A stretch of 60,331 nt of DNA from a virus: positions 1-60,331 of the IMG/VR virus record IMGVR_UViG_3300025120_000050; one strand, written 5' to 3'. Made by a program: the position numbers and the translations under genes. Under the pieces are notes generated by a model. The model saw only the letters and a program-made list of their open reading frames with translations. It had not been told where the DNA came from and did not search any database. This document shows positions 43,644-50,681 of this stretch, piece by piece. Every line of letters starts with the position of its first letter. Position 1 is the first letter of the stretch.

Positions 43644-44285
43644 TCAACTGGCACAACCCACTAAGTAACCCATTGCAAAGAATTCTAGATTCTTTTTAGC
43701 ATTTCTTGTCTTTGATTTGAGTATCTTAATTGCTAGTTTCTCTTTATCACTTTTGCGTTTTATATCACATTCTTTATCAATAATTGACTGGATGCTATCA
43801 ATCATTTTCTCATATTTGACTTTTTCTGATTCACACTGACAAATGATTATTGCTTTCTTTAAGTTATAGATGCTTTCTTTCTGTTGCACATATGTTTTTG
43901 CAGGAATCTGTTTATTTACAATCTCTCTCAGTTCTTCTATGCTCTTATTAGTTACAACTTCACACTCTCCATTAATTATATCAATATTATTGAAATAATT
44001 GCACATTTCAGGTAGAATTTCATCTTCAAATTGTTGAGAATTAAATTCAAACCATTCACCAGATGTAGAAAACTTTTTATATTTTTTATGAAAATATACC
44101 TCATGCTTTTGTGCTTCCTTACCAGCATTAAATGCTGCAATTAAATGTATCTTACCAGGATTTCCAGTTTGAACACCTTTGATGCGATCATTAACATTGT
44201 TGCTGATACCAATTTTCACATTCATTGTTTTAGTGATACCTCTGATCTCAGAGAACATCACATAAACTTGGGTAGTAGTTTGCAT
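43644..44285 (-). CDS. GIY-YIG-type (T5orf172/Mug113-like) protein
   Basis: The 213-aa form starts at ATG 44285, overlapping the upstream stop as TGATG. The core VYVMFS then VKIGISNNVNDRIKGVQTGN carries the GIY-YIG-derived strands with Arg34. HKKYKKFSTSGEWFEF gives the later conserved region, with E62 and W78. The C-terminal 120 residues are Lys-rich and helical and may bind DNA. Such proteins cut DNA or RNA, but here the GIY tripeptide is degenerate (VYV/GIS). Activity is uncertain. Confidence 0.78.
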   Translation of the reverse strand: MQTTTQVYVMFSEIRGITKTMNVKIGISNNVNDRIKGVQTGNPGKIHLIAAFNAGKEAQKHEVYFHKKYKKFSTSGEWFEFNSQQFEDEILPEMCNYFNNIDIINGECEVVTNKSIEELREIVNKQIPAKTYVQQKESIYNLKKAIIICQCESEKVKYEKMIDSIQSIIDKECDIKRKSDKEKLAIKILKSKTRNAKKNLEFFAMGYLVGCAS

Positions 44286-44626
44286 CAATTAGAAGAAATG
44301 AATTGATTGTAAAGTACAGTTTCCATATGATATGCTTGATCTTCTCTTACATTATCACTTGCAATTCCTTGCTCATTTTGAACAACATGAACTAATTCAT
44401 GCAGTAATGTTGTAATATAATCTTTCTTATTCAATTTGTTATGTATTTGAATAAATTGCTCTTCACCATTAACCTCAGTGAATCCAAAAGCATTATCATC
44501 ACTTAAATTAGTGTGAAATACTTCTACATCACTATTGATAATATATTTGGATGTAAAGAAATCAAAAACATCATTAGCAACATTTATGTGAGGAGATTTG
44601 CCAGAAGTAAAAAACATTTGACTCAT
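44285..44626 (-). CDS. Zincin-like protein with HExxH motif
   Basis: This is a 113-aa protein. LLHELVHVVQNEQG at 74-87 gives H76-E77-x2-H80, the zinc metallopeptidase motif. E95 or a nearby acidic residue in REDQAYHMETVLY may supply the third ligand, as in SprT- or IrrE-like minimal peptidases. There is no signal peptide, so it acts inside the host. Its ATG overlaps the previous stop (ATGA). The target is unknown. Confidence 0.75.
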   Translation of the reverse strand: MSQMFFTSGKSPHINVANDVFDFFTSKYIINSDVEVFHTNLSDDNAFGFTEVNGEEQFIQIHNKLNKKDYITTLLHELVHVVQNEQGIASDNVREDQAYHMETVLYNQFISSN

Positions 44627-44832
44627 GGATTGTTACCATCATCTTTCTTTTTTTCAATCCTAGGACCAACCCAGACCATGCCATTTTCTTTCCAATATGT
44701 AACAAATGCCCTGCGTAGTTCTAGCAGTTCATCATACCTTGATTTTTGCTCTTTAGTGAAGGTAAAGTTTTGATTTTTCAAAACTTTCTTCATTTCATTT
44801 AGTTCAGTGAGAACAGCAGAAGAATTGTTCAT
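44623..44832 (-). CDS. Conserved cyanophage small protein, unknown function
   Basis: The ATG 44832 start gives 69 aa: MNNSSAVLTELNEMKKVLKN, then FTFTKEQKSRYDELLELRRA, then MVWVGPRIEKKKDDGNNP. The central TKEQxxRYDELxELRRA helix is typical of a cyanophage family. The stop overlaps the zincin start. Confidence 0.75.
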   Translation of the reverse strand: MNNSSAVLTELNEMKKVLKNQNFTFTKEQKSRYDELLELRRAFVTYWKENGMVWVGPRIEKKKDDGNNP

Positions 44833-44839
44833 GATTATT

Positions 44840-45049
44840 TTAGTTAGTGGGGAAGTTTTTGACAACTGCATCACATAAGATGCGAATTAAATCTTCCATA
44901 TCATTTTCATTAATTTTATCATCCAAAAATTGTGAAGTTACAATACAATCAATGTCCTCCATTAGTTGTTCTCTTTGTGATAACATTTGCATCATTTCAA
45001 GTTGATTGTTTATTTCAAGAGTGTGAAAATAGGATTTAATTAGTGACAT
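44840..45049 (-). CDS. Small helical protein, unknown function
   Basis: ATG 45049 gives 69 aa: MSLIKSYFHTLEINNQLEMM, QMLSQREQLMEDIDCIVTSQ, then ENDMEDLIRILCDAVVKNF. It is strongly helical and Met/Asp-rich. It overlaps nothing and follows the upstream stop by 2 bp. No family recognised. Confidence 0.72.
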   Translation of the reverse strand: MSLIKSYFHTLEINNQLEMMQMLSQREQLMEDIDCIVTSQFLDDKINENDMEDLIRILCDAVVKNFPTN

Positions 45050-45051
45050 AA

Positions 45052-45306
45052 TCACCAACGAGTTTGAATCAGTGCAGAGTTGAAAAGTTGTGGTTCTGTG
45101 TGCATATCAGTCACTTCATAGTTGTAACCATAAACACGATTATCAACCTCTTTTTTAAATGATTCTGTGTTAATATATGACTTAGATTGCATGTCATTAG
45201 CAAATGTAACTGTCTTATACATTAGACGCTCACTAATACTTCCATCAGCATATTTGACAGGGTAGAAATCAACAACCATGTTTCCATGTTGTGCTGTGAG
45301 TTGCAT
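45052..45306 (-). CDS. Small protein, unknown function
   Basis: The 84-aa protein reads MQLTAQHGNMVVDFYPVKYA, DGSISERLMYKTVTFANDMQ, then VYGYNYEVTDMHTEPQLFNS. It is mostly beta. A TTGATT-17-CATACT promoter gives it a leader of about 25 nt, so it heads a cluster running to the GIY-YIG gene. Confidence 0.75.
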   Translation of the reverse strand: MQLTAQHGNMVVDFYPVKYADGSISERLMYKTVTFANDMQSKSYINTESFKKEVDNRVYGYNYEVTDMHTEPQLFNSALIQTRW

Positions 45307-45334
45307 GTGAAAGGTGTGTTTCTTTGACTCTTAT

Positions 45335-45363
45335 AGTATGGCACCCTATGGGGTAGAAATCAA
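45335..45363 (-). promoter_or_regulatory. Sigma-70-type promoter TTGATT-17-CATACT
   Basis: -35 TTGATT at 45358-45363 and -10 CATACT at 45335-45340, with exactly 17 bp between. The -35 lies inside the last codons of the 41-aa membrane gene. The upstream CCAGTTC-AGG-AAGTGG hairpin belongs to the recurring cassette. It drives the 45306 gene. Confidence 0.65.
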
Positions 45364-45471
45364 GTCAGGTTGTGCCACTTCCTGAACTGGTTTTTCTGGT
45401 GCTGCTATGTTATACAAAAACATGGTAGAAGTTCCCATAAAAATGAAAAATATGAATTTTAAAATTTTCAT
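45346..45471 (-). CDS. Membrane microprotein (41 aa)
   Basis: MKILKFIFFIFMGTSTMFLY is a single hydrophobic helix, followed by NIAAPEKPVQEVAQPDLIST-P. The ATG overlaps the stop of the ligase-like gene as TAATG, supporting translation. It may be a signal-anchored peptide. Its end overlaps the promoter of the next gene. Confidence 0.55.
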   Translation of the reverse strand: MKILKFIFFIFMGTSTMFLYNIAAPEKPVQEVAQPDLISTP

Positions 45472-46364
45472 TAGTCAGTCCTCCTGAATCTTCCTTGTGT
45501 CATGTTAGCATGACTGAAAACAGTTCTATCAACCAACTTCATCATTCCATAGTCATTACTAATAACAAACCCCTCACCTTTACACTTCAAACCACATGGA
45601 AGAAAAGAATTTGGAGCATCATGAACTATAAGACTATCCAATAGATCTTCTTTCATTTCAATCACCATCTGATAGATATTGACCAGATAGATGCAACCAA
45701 GCACATCAAGTAGTTCACTATCAGTAAGATCAACACCATCACGAATCAAGGCATTGATTTTAATCTTAGCAGCAGATGCTTCCTTATCTGTCATGAACTG
45801 GATACTTTTTGTATCAATATCAGTCATATCAAATACTGAAGAGATTCTGTCTACACTAGGTTGCACCCATTTGATGATAGCAGTATCATTGAAATACTCT
45901 TTGAGAGGATGTGCTTCTGCCTCCCACATTTCACCCTTGATAGTGTATTCAGTGTGAGGAGCAATGATGATCTTTTGCATCACCTTCTCATTGAATTCAT
46001 ACACTAAAGTGTTAGGTTTCACAAACTCAGTGCGACCAAAACCCATCCAATCTCCCTGATAAACCTTATCAGTTCTAGGGATGTATTTGAAGCAATAACT
46101 AAGAATCTCAAACACATTCATCTGATGACCAAAGTGATCAAAAATATCATCTATGCTATAACATAGTTTGATCTTTTTCTTGTTGAATGCACTTTTGGTA
46201 CAAACAAAAAACTTACCATTGTTTGGATTAGTACCCCACACAATAGCAGGAGCACCATCAATTTTCATGCTGATGTGAGAATCAGAATCATACATTGCTC
46301 TGATAGCGTCAAGATCTCCAGTGAGAATAAGATCTTCAGGATGTTCAAGGTGTGTGTTTTTCAT
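45471..46364 (-). CDS. Divergent nucleotidyltransferase / ligase-fold protein
   Basis: This 297-aa protein starts MKNTHLEHPEDLILTGDLDA. KIDGAPAIVWG at 34-44 fits ligase motif I (KxDG), where the Lys would carry AMP. FVCTKSAFNKK follows. Near the C-terminus EGFVI and, about 10 residues on, MKLVDR fit motifs IV (EGxV) and V. This suggests a family of ATP-dependent DNA/RNA ligase-like proteins; cyanophages carry THLEHPED-type members. The DNA or RNA substrate is unknown. The start codon lies 6 bp after the -10 box, so the mRNA may be leaderless. Confidence 0.7.
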   Translation of the reverse strand: MKNTHLEHPEDLILTGDLDAIRAMYDSDSHISMKIDGAPAIVWGTNPNNGKFFVCTKSAFNKKKIKLCYSIDDIFDHFGHQMNVFEILSYCFKYIPRTDKVYQGDWMGFGRTEFVKPNTLVYEFNEKVMQKIIIAPHTEYTIKGEMWEAEAHPLKEYFNDTAIIKWVQPSVDRISSVFDMTDIDTKSIQFMTDKEASAAKIKINALIRDGVDLTDSELLDVLGCIYLVNIYQMVIEMKEDLLDSLIVHDAPNSFLPCGLKCKGEGFVISNDYGMMKLVDRTVFSHANMTQGRFRRTD

Positions 46365-46370
46365 ACTGTT

Positions 46371-46399
46371 AGTATGTCGCAGAATAGAGTAAAAGTCAA
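46371..46399 (-). promoter_or_regulatory. Sigma-70-type promoter TTGACT-17-CATACT
   Basis: -35 TTGACT at 46394-46399, 17-bp spacer, -10 CATACT at 46371-46376. The start codon of the ligase-like gene lies at 46364, about where transcription would begin. The upstream gap has CAGTTGATAGAAGTGTCCAC. Confidence 0.68.
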
Positions 46400-46425
46400 G
46401 GGATAGTGGACACTTCTATCAACTG

Positions 46426-46662
46426 TCACAAGGGTAATTTTGCAACTGATCTCTTTTTTCTACACTTATCAATGAAATTACGGGCACTAATTGAGTTTCT
46501 GCATTTTTTAACCTGTTTCCCTTGATGGATGACCACTAGACCCTTGCCACACGGGACAGCAGCATAAAAATGATTTATATCATCCCAATCACCAACTGTA
46601 AACCCTAAAGGTCCACATTTGGGGTCAAGTATGCTACTGTTAGTTGGTTGTTTGTTCTTCAT
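46426..46662 (-). CDS. Small basic Cys-containing protein, unknown function
   Basis: This 78-aa protein reads MKNKQPTNSSILDPKCGPLG, FTVGDWDDINHFYAAVPCGK, then QVKKCRNSISARNFIDKCRK. Four Cys and a basic C-terminus (KKRSVAKLPL) suggest metal or nucleic acid binding (inference). It overlaps the helicase stop by 4 bp (ATGA), so it may work with the helicase. Confidence 0.75.
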   Translation of the reverse strand: MKNKQPTNSSILDPKCGPLGFTVGDWDDINHFYAAVPCGKGLVVIHQGKQVKKCRNSISARNFIDKCRKKRSVAKLPL

Positions 46663-47846
46663 CTACGAATCTCACTGATAGCGGGTTGACCTTGATTAAA
46701 CACAACATCAACAACTGCTTGAACTTTCTTGGCAGTGCTGATACCTACTCTGTCATAAGTGGGGATACAAACTAACCCAAACTTCTTCTCACTTCCACCT
46801 AGACGGATCACACGACCAATAGACTGACTGATACCAATGTAATCCATGTTACGCATGAAGATGACTGCCTCAAGTCCACTGACGTTAATACCCTCAGACA
46901 AAATAGAGTGGTGAAGAACAACAAATTTCTTGGTCTTGTCCTTGCCCCAAGTGTTCAAAGTGTCAAAGAATACGTCACGATTGACTTTCTTACCATCAAT
47001 GATTGCACCTGTCTTTGATGTGATTGTCATCCAAGAATAACCACGTTCAGCAAGTTGTTGGCAGAAATCTGAATGAGTAAAAAGATTGATGATTTGCTTT
47101 GTTGTACGAGCACAGATCAAAGTCTTGCTAATACTGTTGTCATCAATAGTCTCAAGCAGATTATCACAATCATCAGCAAACATTACCTTGCGACCTTTAA
47201 CCATAGGCAATTGCTTGACTACAACTTTAGGAGGGAGAATGTAACCCTGTTCAACCAACTCAGGAGCAGGAACATTGCACAGAACCTGACCATAAACACT
47301 CCAATTCATGCCTGGTTTGGTAGTAGCAAGGGAATGTTTGGGTGTTGCTGTAAAGAAATAACAACGATTTGCTTCATTAGCAAAGAACTCAGTAGCAGGA
47401 AAGAAGTGACGTTGAACACTGTTATGTGCCTCATCAAAATAGATGTTGTTCACCTCAATATCTGCTTCCATAACACGATGGAGAGAATGATAAGAGGTAA
47501 AGATGATAACATTCTCACCTACTGCACGTGCAGTATTAGCAAAGACATAAATGTCATCTGCTTTTGTTGTAGAATAGTGGTCTGTTTCACCACTATGAAC
47601 GTGCATCACATGTGTGTGAGTTGTATCAATCAACTCAAGGAACTCACTGCACAGTTGTTCTGCTAACAGAATACGTGGAGCAACAACAACAGTTGTCATT
47701 CCATTGTCAATATACTTACAATTCTCCACAACATCTTGAATCATACAGATAGTTTTACCACCACCTGTAGGCACAATAACTTGACCCTTATCATAGGCAA
47801 GCATACTATTAAGAATGCGTTTCTGATGAGGACGAAGAGTGATCAT
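46659..47846 (-). CDS. SF2 DEAH-box helicase (UvsW/Res-like)
   Basis: The 395-aa form starts at ATG 47846 (MITLRPHQKRIL); a TTG lies one codon earlier. VPTGGGKT at 25-32 is Walker A, YFDEAH at 136-141 is motif II, FTATPK is motif III, and SQSIGRVIRLGG near 345 is motif VI. RPHQ near the start is the Q-like motif. It is shorter than T4 UvsW (about 500 aa), so it could be UvsW or a separate repair/restriction-type helicase. It has its own terminator-embedded promoter. Confidence 0.9.
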   Translation of the reverse strand: MITLRPHQKRILNSMLAYDKGQVIVPTGGGKTICMIQDVVENCKYIDNGMTTVVVAPRILLAEQLCSEFLELIDTTHTHVMHVHSGETDHYSTTKADDIYVFANTARAVGENVIIFTSYHSLHRVMEADIEVNNIYFDEAHNSVQRHFFPATEFFANEANRCYFFTATPKHSLATTKPGMNWSVYGQVLCNVPAPELVEQGYILPPKVVVKQLPMVKGRKVMFADDCDNLLETIDDNSISKTLICARTTKQIINLFTHSDFCQQLAERGYSWMTITSKTGAIIDGKKVNRDVFFDTLNTWGKDKTKKFVVLHHSILSEGINVSGLEAVIFMRNMDYIGISQSIGRVIRLGGSEKKFGLVCIPTYDRVGISTAKKVQAVVDVVFNQGQPAISEIRR

Positions 47847-47869
47847 CAATGTGTGACTTGTATGAATAC

Positions 47870-47898
47870 ATCATGACATAAAAAAAGACCCCTGTCAA
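47870..47898 (-). promoter_or_regulatory. Sigma-70-type promoter TTGACA-17-CATGAT inside a terminator
   Basis: -35 TTGACA at 47893-47898 is exactly the loop of the terminator hairpin; the 17-bp spacer covers the right arm and T-run; -10 CATGAT is at 47870-47875. The helicase ATG lies 24 bp further. A copy identical over 35 bp occurs at 48991. Confidence 0.65.
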
Positions 47899-47904
47899 GG
47901 GGTC
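47880..47904 (-). terminator. Rho-independent terminator after the ParB-like gene
   Basis: GACCCC-TTGACA-GGGGTC followed by seven T on the minus strand. The perfect 6-bp GC-rich stem lies 9 bp after the ParB-like stop codon. Confidence 0.85.
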
Positions 47905-47913
47905 GTGGACACT

Positions 47914-48927
47914 TCAAATTTTGTCCAAAGAAATGATTGTTTTTTCTTTATTAAGCACTTGTGGGATAAATCCATCAAGTGTCAAAAAGTCATAAATTTC
48001 ATCATTTTCTTCAAAATCTGTTAATTGAACACTATTTGCTTCTTGAACAATAGACCTAATAGTTTGATTATATTTTACAAATTTGTTTACCATTTTATTC
48101 CTCTCTTTACTAGCATCTGCTGCTGAGGTACAGTTCAAGTATCCATATACTTTTGGATTTTTCCCATATTTGGTGCGATATTTCATGACATTGGACAACA
48201 TGGTTTCAAATGATGCTCCAGTTTTATTATTCAAAACTGCAACATGTTTAGTATCAATACCTGTTAATAGTTTTACTCTATTCTGTGCTTTTTTAGAATC
48301 AAATGATTCCATAGTTTTAGATGCGTTTTTTTGATCAAAAACTTTATCAACTATTTTTGTTTTGTTAGTATCAGTCAATGAGTTTTTAATACCATCAAAC
48401 CACTTAAAACACATTGCTCTTGTTACATCTTTTTTCCTATCAATATATTTACTCAAACGTGTTTCAAAGTCAGATGATGATGCTTTTTTGGAAGAAGCAT
48501 GATCATTACATCCCAATCCCAACTCATCTTTGAAATCTTCAATATCATATCCTTCAACAATATCACCAATGAGAAAAATAATTGAATTTTGTTCATTAAG
48601 TGAGTGAGCAGCATATCTGGTAAATCCTTCACCTAGAGGGAATTTATCATTCTCATTTTTTGCTCTTACTACAATGGGAGGAACTACAGATGTATCGATA
48701 CCTTTAGTCAAAAAACTTGACCTTAGATCATCTCTATTAATCTTATCAGTTCCTTGTGCTCTTGCATCATTAACCTCTTGTCCCTGTTCATTAGTATTGT
48801 CAACTTGAGACAATTCTAATTCAACAAATTCAAGATTAACAAATGTGCGAAACTTTGGAATTTTACAATTTCTAGCATATAAAGAAATTGGTGGTACACT
48901 GCACTTACTATCAAGTTTGTAAAACAT
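47914..48927 (-). CDS. ParB-like N-terminal domain protein, unknown role
   Basis: ATG 48927 gives 337 aa; a TTG at 48978 is an alternative that would nearly abut the -10 box. Residues 64-108 read INRDDLRSSFLTKGIDTSVV, PPIVV, then FPLGEGFTRYAAH. This resembles the ParB/sulfiredoxin fold, with GEGFTR replacing the usual GHHR or GERR. The middle is a helical DNA-binding-like region (KDVTRAMCFKWFDGIKNSL). It stands alone between two terminators with its own promoter. It may bind or nick DNA, but no partner ParA is present. Confidence 0.55.
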   Translation of the reverse strand: MFYKLDSKCSVPPISLYARNCKIPKFRTFVNLEFVELELSQVDNTNEQGQEVNDARAQGTDKINRDDLRSSFLTKGIDTSVVPPIVVRAKNENDKFPLGEGFTRYAAHSLNEQNSIIFLIGDIVEGYDIEDFKDELGLGCNDHASSKKASSSDFETRLSKYIDRKKDVTRAMCFKWFDGIKNSLTDTNKTKIVDKVFDQKNASKTMESFDSKKAQNRVKLLTGIDTKHVAVLNNKTGASFETMLSNVMKYRTKYGKNPKVYGYLNCTSAADASKERNKMVNKFVKYNQTIRSIVQEANSVQLTDFEENDEIYDFLTLDGFIPQVLNKEKTIISLDKI

Positions 48928-48990
48928 TTTTTTGTTTTTTGTAAGGGAACAAATTGATTTGGAGACTAGGTCTCTCAACTCAACAAATAT

Positions 48991-49019
48991 ATCATGACAT
49001 AAAAAAAGACCCCTGTCAA
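48991..49019 (-). promoter_or_regulatory. Sigma-70-type promoter TTGACA-17-CATGAT inside a terminator
   Basis: Second copy of the terminator-promoter element. -35 is at 49014-49019 in the hairpin loop and -10 at 48991-48996. It drives the ParB-like gene. Confidence 0.65.
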
Positions 49020-49025
49020 GGGGTC
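49001..49025 (-). terminator. Rho-independent terminator after the 49045 gene
   Basis: The same GACCCC-TTGACA-GGGGTC stem and seven-T run as at 47880, located 20 bp after the stop of the 57-aa gene. Confidence 0.85.
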
Positions 49026-49044
49026 ATGGACACTTAAGAAATTG

Positions 49045-49218
49045 TCACCAACGATCTGGTGTGCTCAGATCTTCAACATAAGTATTAATATTTTCAGATC
49101 CTTGAATATCAAGAACTTTCTCCCAATCAATGTTATGTGGATTAAAATCTTCCATAACATCAAGTTCAAGAGTGATGCGAAACTTAGACTTTTGACCCTG
49201 TAAATAAGAAACTGGCAT
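49045..49218 (-). CDS. Small conserved protein (57 aa), unknown function
   Basis: The start at ATG 49218 is set by an AGGAG ribosome binding site 7-8 nt upstream; a TTG further up lacks one. MPVSYLQGQKSKFRITLELD is followed by VMEDFNPHNIDWEKVLDIQG and VEDLSTPDRW. The ordered strands and helices suggest a compact soluble domain. Strong TTGACA-17-TATATT promoter. No function known. Confidence 0.78.
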   Translation of the reverse strand: MPVSYLQGQKSKFRITLELDVMEDFNPHNIDWEKVLDIQGSENINTYVEDLSTPDRW

Positions 49219-49242
49219 GGTTGATCTCCTGAGCACTCTGTA

Positions 49243-49271
49243 AATATACTCTATTAATAAAGAAGTGTCAA
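49243..49271 (-). promoter_or_regulatory. Strong sigma-70-type promoter TTGACA-17-TATATT
   Basis: -35 TTGACA at 49266-49271, 17-bp spacer, -10 TATATT at 49243-49248. Best consensus match in the window, 25 bp before the ATG 49218 with its AGGAG site. Confidence 0.75.
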
Positions 49272-49305
49272 GATCTTAAAGTCAGTTCAAATACTGGCAC
49301 ATATC

Positions 49306-49983
49306 TTATTTAGAAATGTAACCTTCTTTGACTAGATACTCTCTAGTAAGTGGAGTTGGTTTATACACATTCCACATTTGACCAGCAGCACATGCAGAAA
49401 GTGCTTTCTCTGTCATACCCTCAGTACGTCCTGCCCAATATGCTTCTTTCTCCCAAGGAATTGCACCTGGTTGAAACTTATAAGTTTTTTTTACAATGTT
49501 TTGATACATAAGAGGAACTTGATCTTCAGGCAAAATAATAGCAATCAAACTGTTATCAATAGTTCCTGCCATACAATCTTGTGCTGCGTGCCATCCTTCA
49601 TGACGCATCACACTCATTAATGTACCAGGACGATTCATGAATGTTCTATTAAGATAGAAGTTATTACTTACTGTATGATAGACACCACGATGACCAACAG
49701 GGAAATACTTCTCATCTGCTAGAAACACCTTAACTCCGACCCTATTGAGAGAGGTGAGCATTCTGTTGAACTCATTAGAAACAGGATAATAACTAGCAGA
49801 GTTGGGGTAATTACTAGAAATATCAAGGAGAGTAGTGATTTCTTTGACATCATCCTTACACTCCTGAAGCAACATGCACCCCATTGAATGATTACTGTAA
49901 TATTCATCATCTTTGAGAGGATCTGCCATTACAGGAACAGATATCAAAGCAATAGATGCTATGACAGACAATAATTTTTTCAT
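49306..49983 (-). CDS. Secreted zincin-like protein (signal peptide, HExxH)
   Basis: This is a 225-aa protein. Residues 1-20 (MKKLLSVIASIALISVPVMA) are a Sec signal peptide with cleavage after VMA. HEGWH at 128-132 gives H128-E129-x2-H132, and an acidic pair at 178-180 (WEKEAYW) may be the third zinc ligand. Six Cys outside the signal could form disulfides. It is probably exported to the periplasm, where it might cleave protein or peptidoglycan; this is inference. It is an odd find among cytosolic microproteins. Confidence 0.8.
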   Translation of the reverse strand: MKKLLSVIASIALISVPVMADPLKDDEYYSNHSMGCMLLQECKDDVKEITTLLDISSNYPNSASYYPVSNEFNRMLTSLNRVGVKVFLADEKYFPVGHRGVYHTVSNNFYLNRTFMNRPGTLMSVMRHEGWHAAQDCMAGTIDNSLIAIILPEDQVPLMYQNIVKKTYKFQPGAIPWEKEAYWAGRTEGMTEKALSACAAGQMWNVYKPTPLTREYLVKEGYISK

Positions 49984-50005
49984 TTTTCTTTCTTTTAACA
50001 GAATT

Positions 50006-50215
50006 TTACTTGAATCCTTTTACTTTGTCAAGTACATCAACATGAGACAAAAATTGACTGGGTGTCTGAAACCATCTTAATTGTACTTCTTCCCATGATT
50101 CATATTCTTCACCATTACCATTTGAAAATACAATTTTGTAGTTGTGTCTATCATATGGTTTTTCACATGATAATCTAAAATATCTTGAATCACTTGAATC
50201 AATACACTGTGTCAT
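50006..50215 (-). CDS. Small conserved cyanophage protein, unknown function
   Basis: This 69-aa protein reads MTQCIDSSDSRYFRLSCEKP, YDRHNYKIVFSNGNGEEYES, then WEEVQLRWFQTPSQFLSHVD. A beta hairpin precedes a WExVQxxWFQTPSQFLSHV helix, which looks conserved across cyanophages. It lies 9 bp after the membrane protein gene. Confidence 0.8.
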   Translation of the reverse strand: MTQCIDSSDSRYFRLSCEKPYDRHNYKIVFSNGNGEEYESWEEVQLRWFQTPSQFLSHVDVLDKVKGFK

Positions 50216-50224
50216 TTTTATTCT

Positions 50225-50458
50225 TTAATTACGTTTAGTACACCAATAACCACCATTAGGTTTATCTGCACAAACATACACATTTGTGCCAGTATTGTTC
50301 CAGTGTCTAATTACTCCAGAAACAATAACCATATTAGTAGTGAGCAGACTGACAAATATGATACTGCGAATGATAGCAACATAATTGTCATAAGGTTTTG
50401 TTTTATCATCACTGAAACTCCCTAATGAATACTTCCATATCTGCCAAAGTTTTACCAT
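50225..50458 (-). CDS. Single-span membrane protein, conserved in cyanophages
   Basis: This is a 77-aa protein. MVKLWQIWKYSLGSFSDDKT is followed by a helix (YVAIIRSIIFVSLLTTNMVI) and VSGVIRHWNN. The short tail has two Cys (VCADKPNGGYWC). It overlaps the preceding gene by 50 bp in another frame, unusually long for this genome. Role unknown. Confidence 0.8.
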   Translation of the reverse strand: MVKLWQIWKYSLGSFSDDKTKPYDNYVAIIRSIIFVSLLTTNMVIVSGVIRHWNNTGTNVYVCADKPNGGYWCTKRN

Positions 50459-50681
50459 ATTTATTTTTTCTTGTATGAACGTATTCTAATTCATTCCATT
50501 GTGTTGGATAACATAATAAAAGTGTATGAATATATTTGTGTCTTTCGTTCTTGGTGTACTCACAATTGGGTTTTGGTTTTATACCAGTTTCAATTGTGAT
50601 ATATGAATTATCTACAAAATATACCCAACCTTTGTCTTTACCCCATATAACATAGTCATCAATCTGTGGTTTGTAACTCAT
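50409..50681 (-). CDS. Conserved cyanophage protein with YVHTRKNKYG C-terminus
   Basis: This 90-aa protein reads MSYKPQIDDYVIWGKDKGWV, YFVDNSYITIETGIKPKPNC, then ERHKYIHTLLLCYPTQWNEL. An SH3-like beta start (DYVIWGKDKGWVYF) precedes the helix. The family is familiar from cyanophages, with no known role. The last 50 bp overlap the next gene and the first 4 bp overlap the upstream stop. Confidence 0.82.
   Translation of the reverse strand: MSYKPQIDDYVIWGKDKGWVYFVDNSYITIETGIKPKPNCEYTKNERHKYIHTLLLCYPTQWNELEYVHTRKNKYGKTLADMEVFIREFQ

Noticed and set aside
43644-44285. Calling the GIY-YIG protein an active homing endonuclease
   Set aside because: The GIY and YIG tripeptides are degenerate and it is not inserted in a gene; it lies in a coupled run of small genes.
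46659-47846. Firm naming of the helicase as UvsW
   Set aside because: Motifs fit SF2 helicases in general and the protein is about 100 aa shorter than T4 UvsW, so no symbol was given.
47880-49025. Insertion sequence ends as explanation for the duplicated 45-bp element
   Set aside because: The copies are direct repeats forming terminators after separate genes, no transposase lies between them, and no target duplication is seen.
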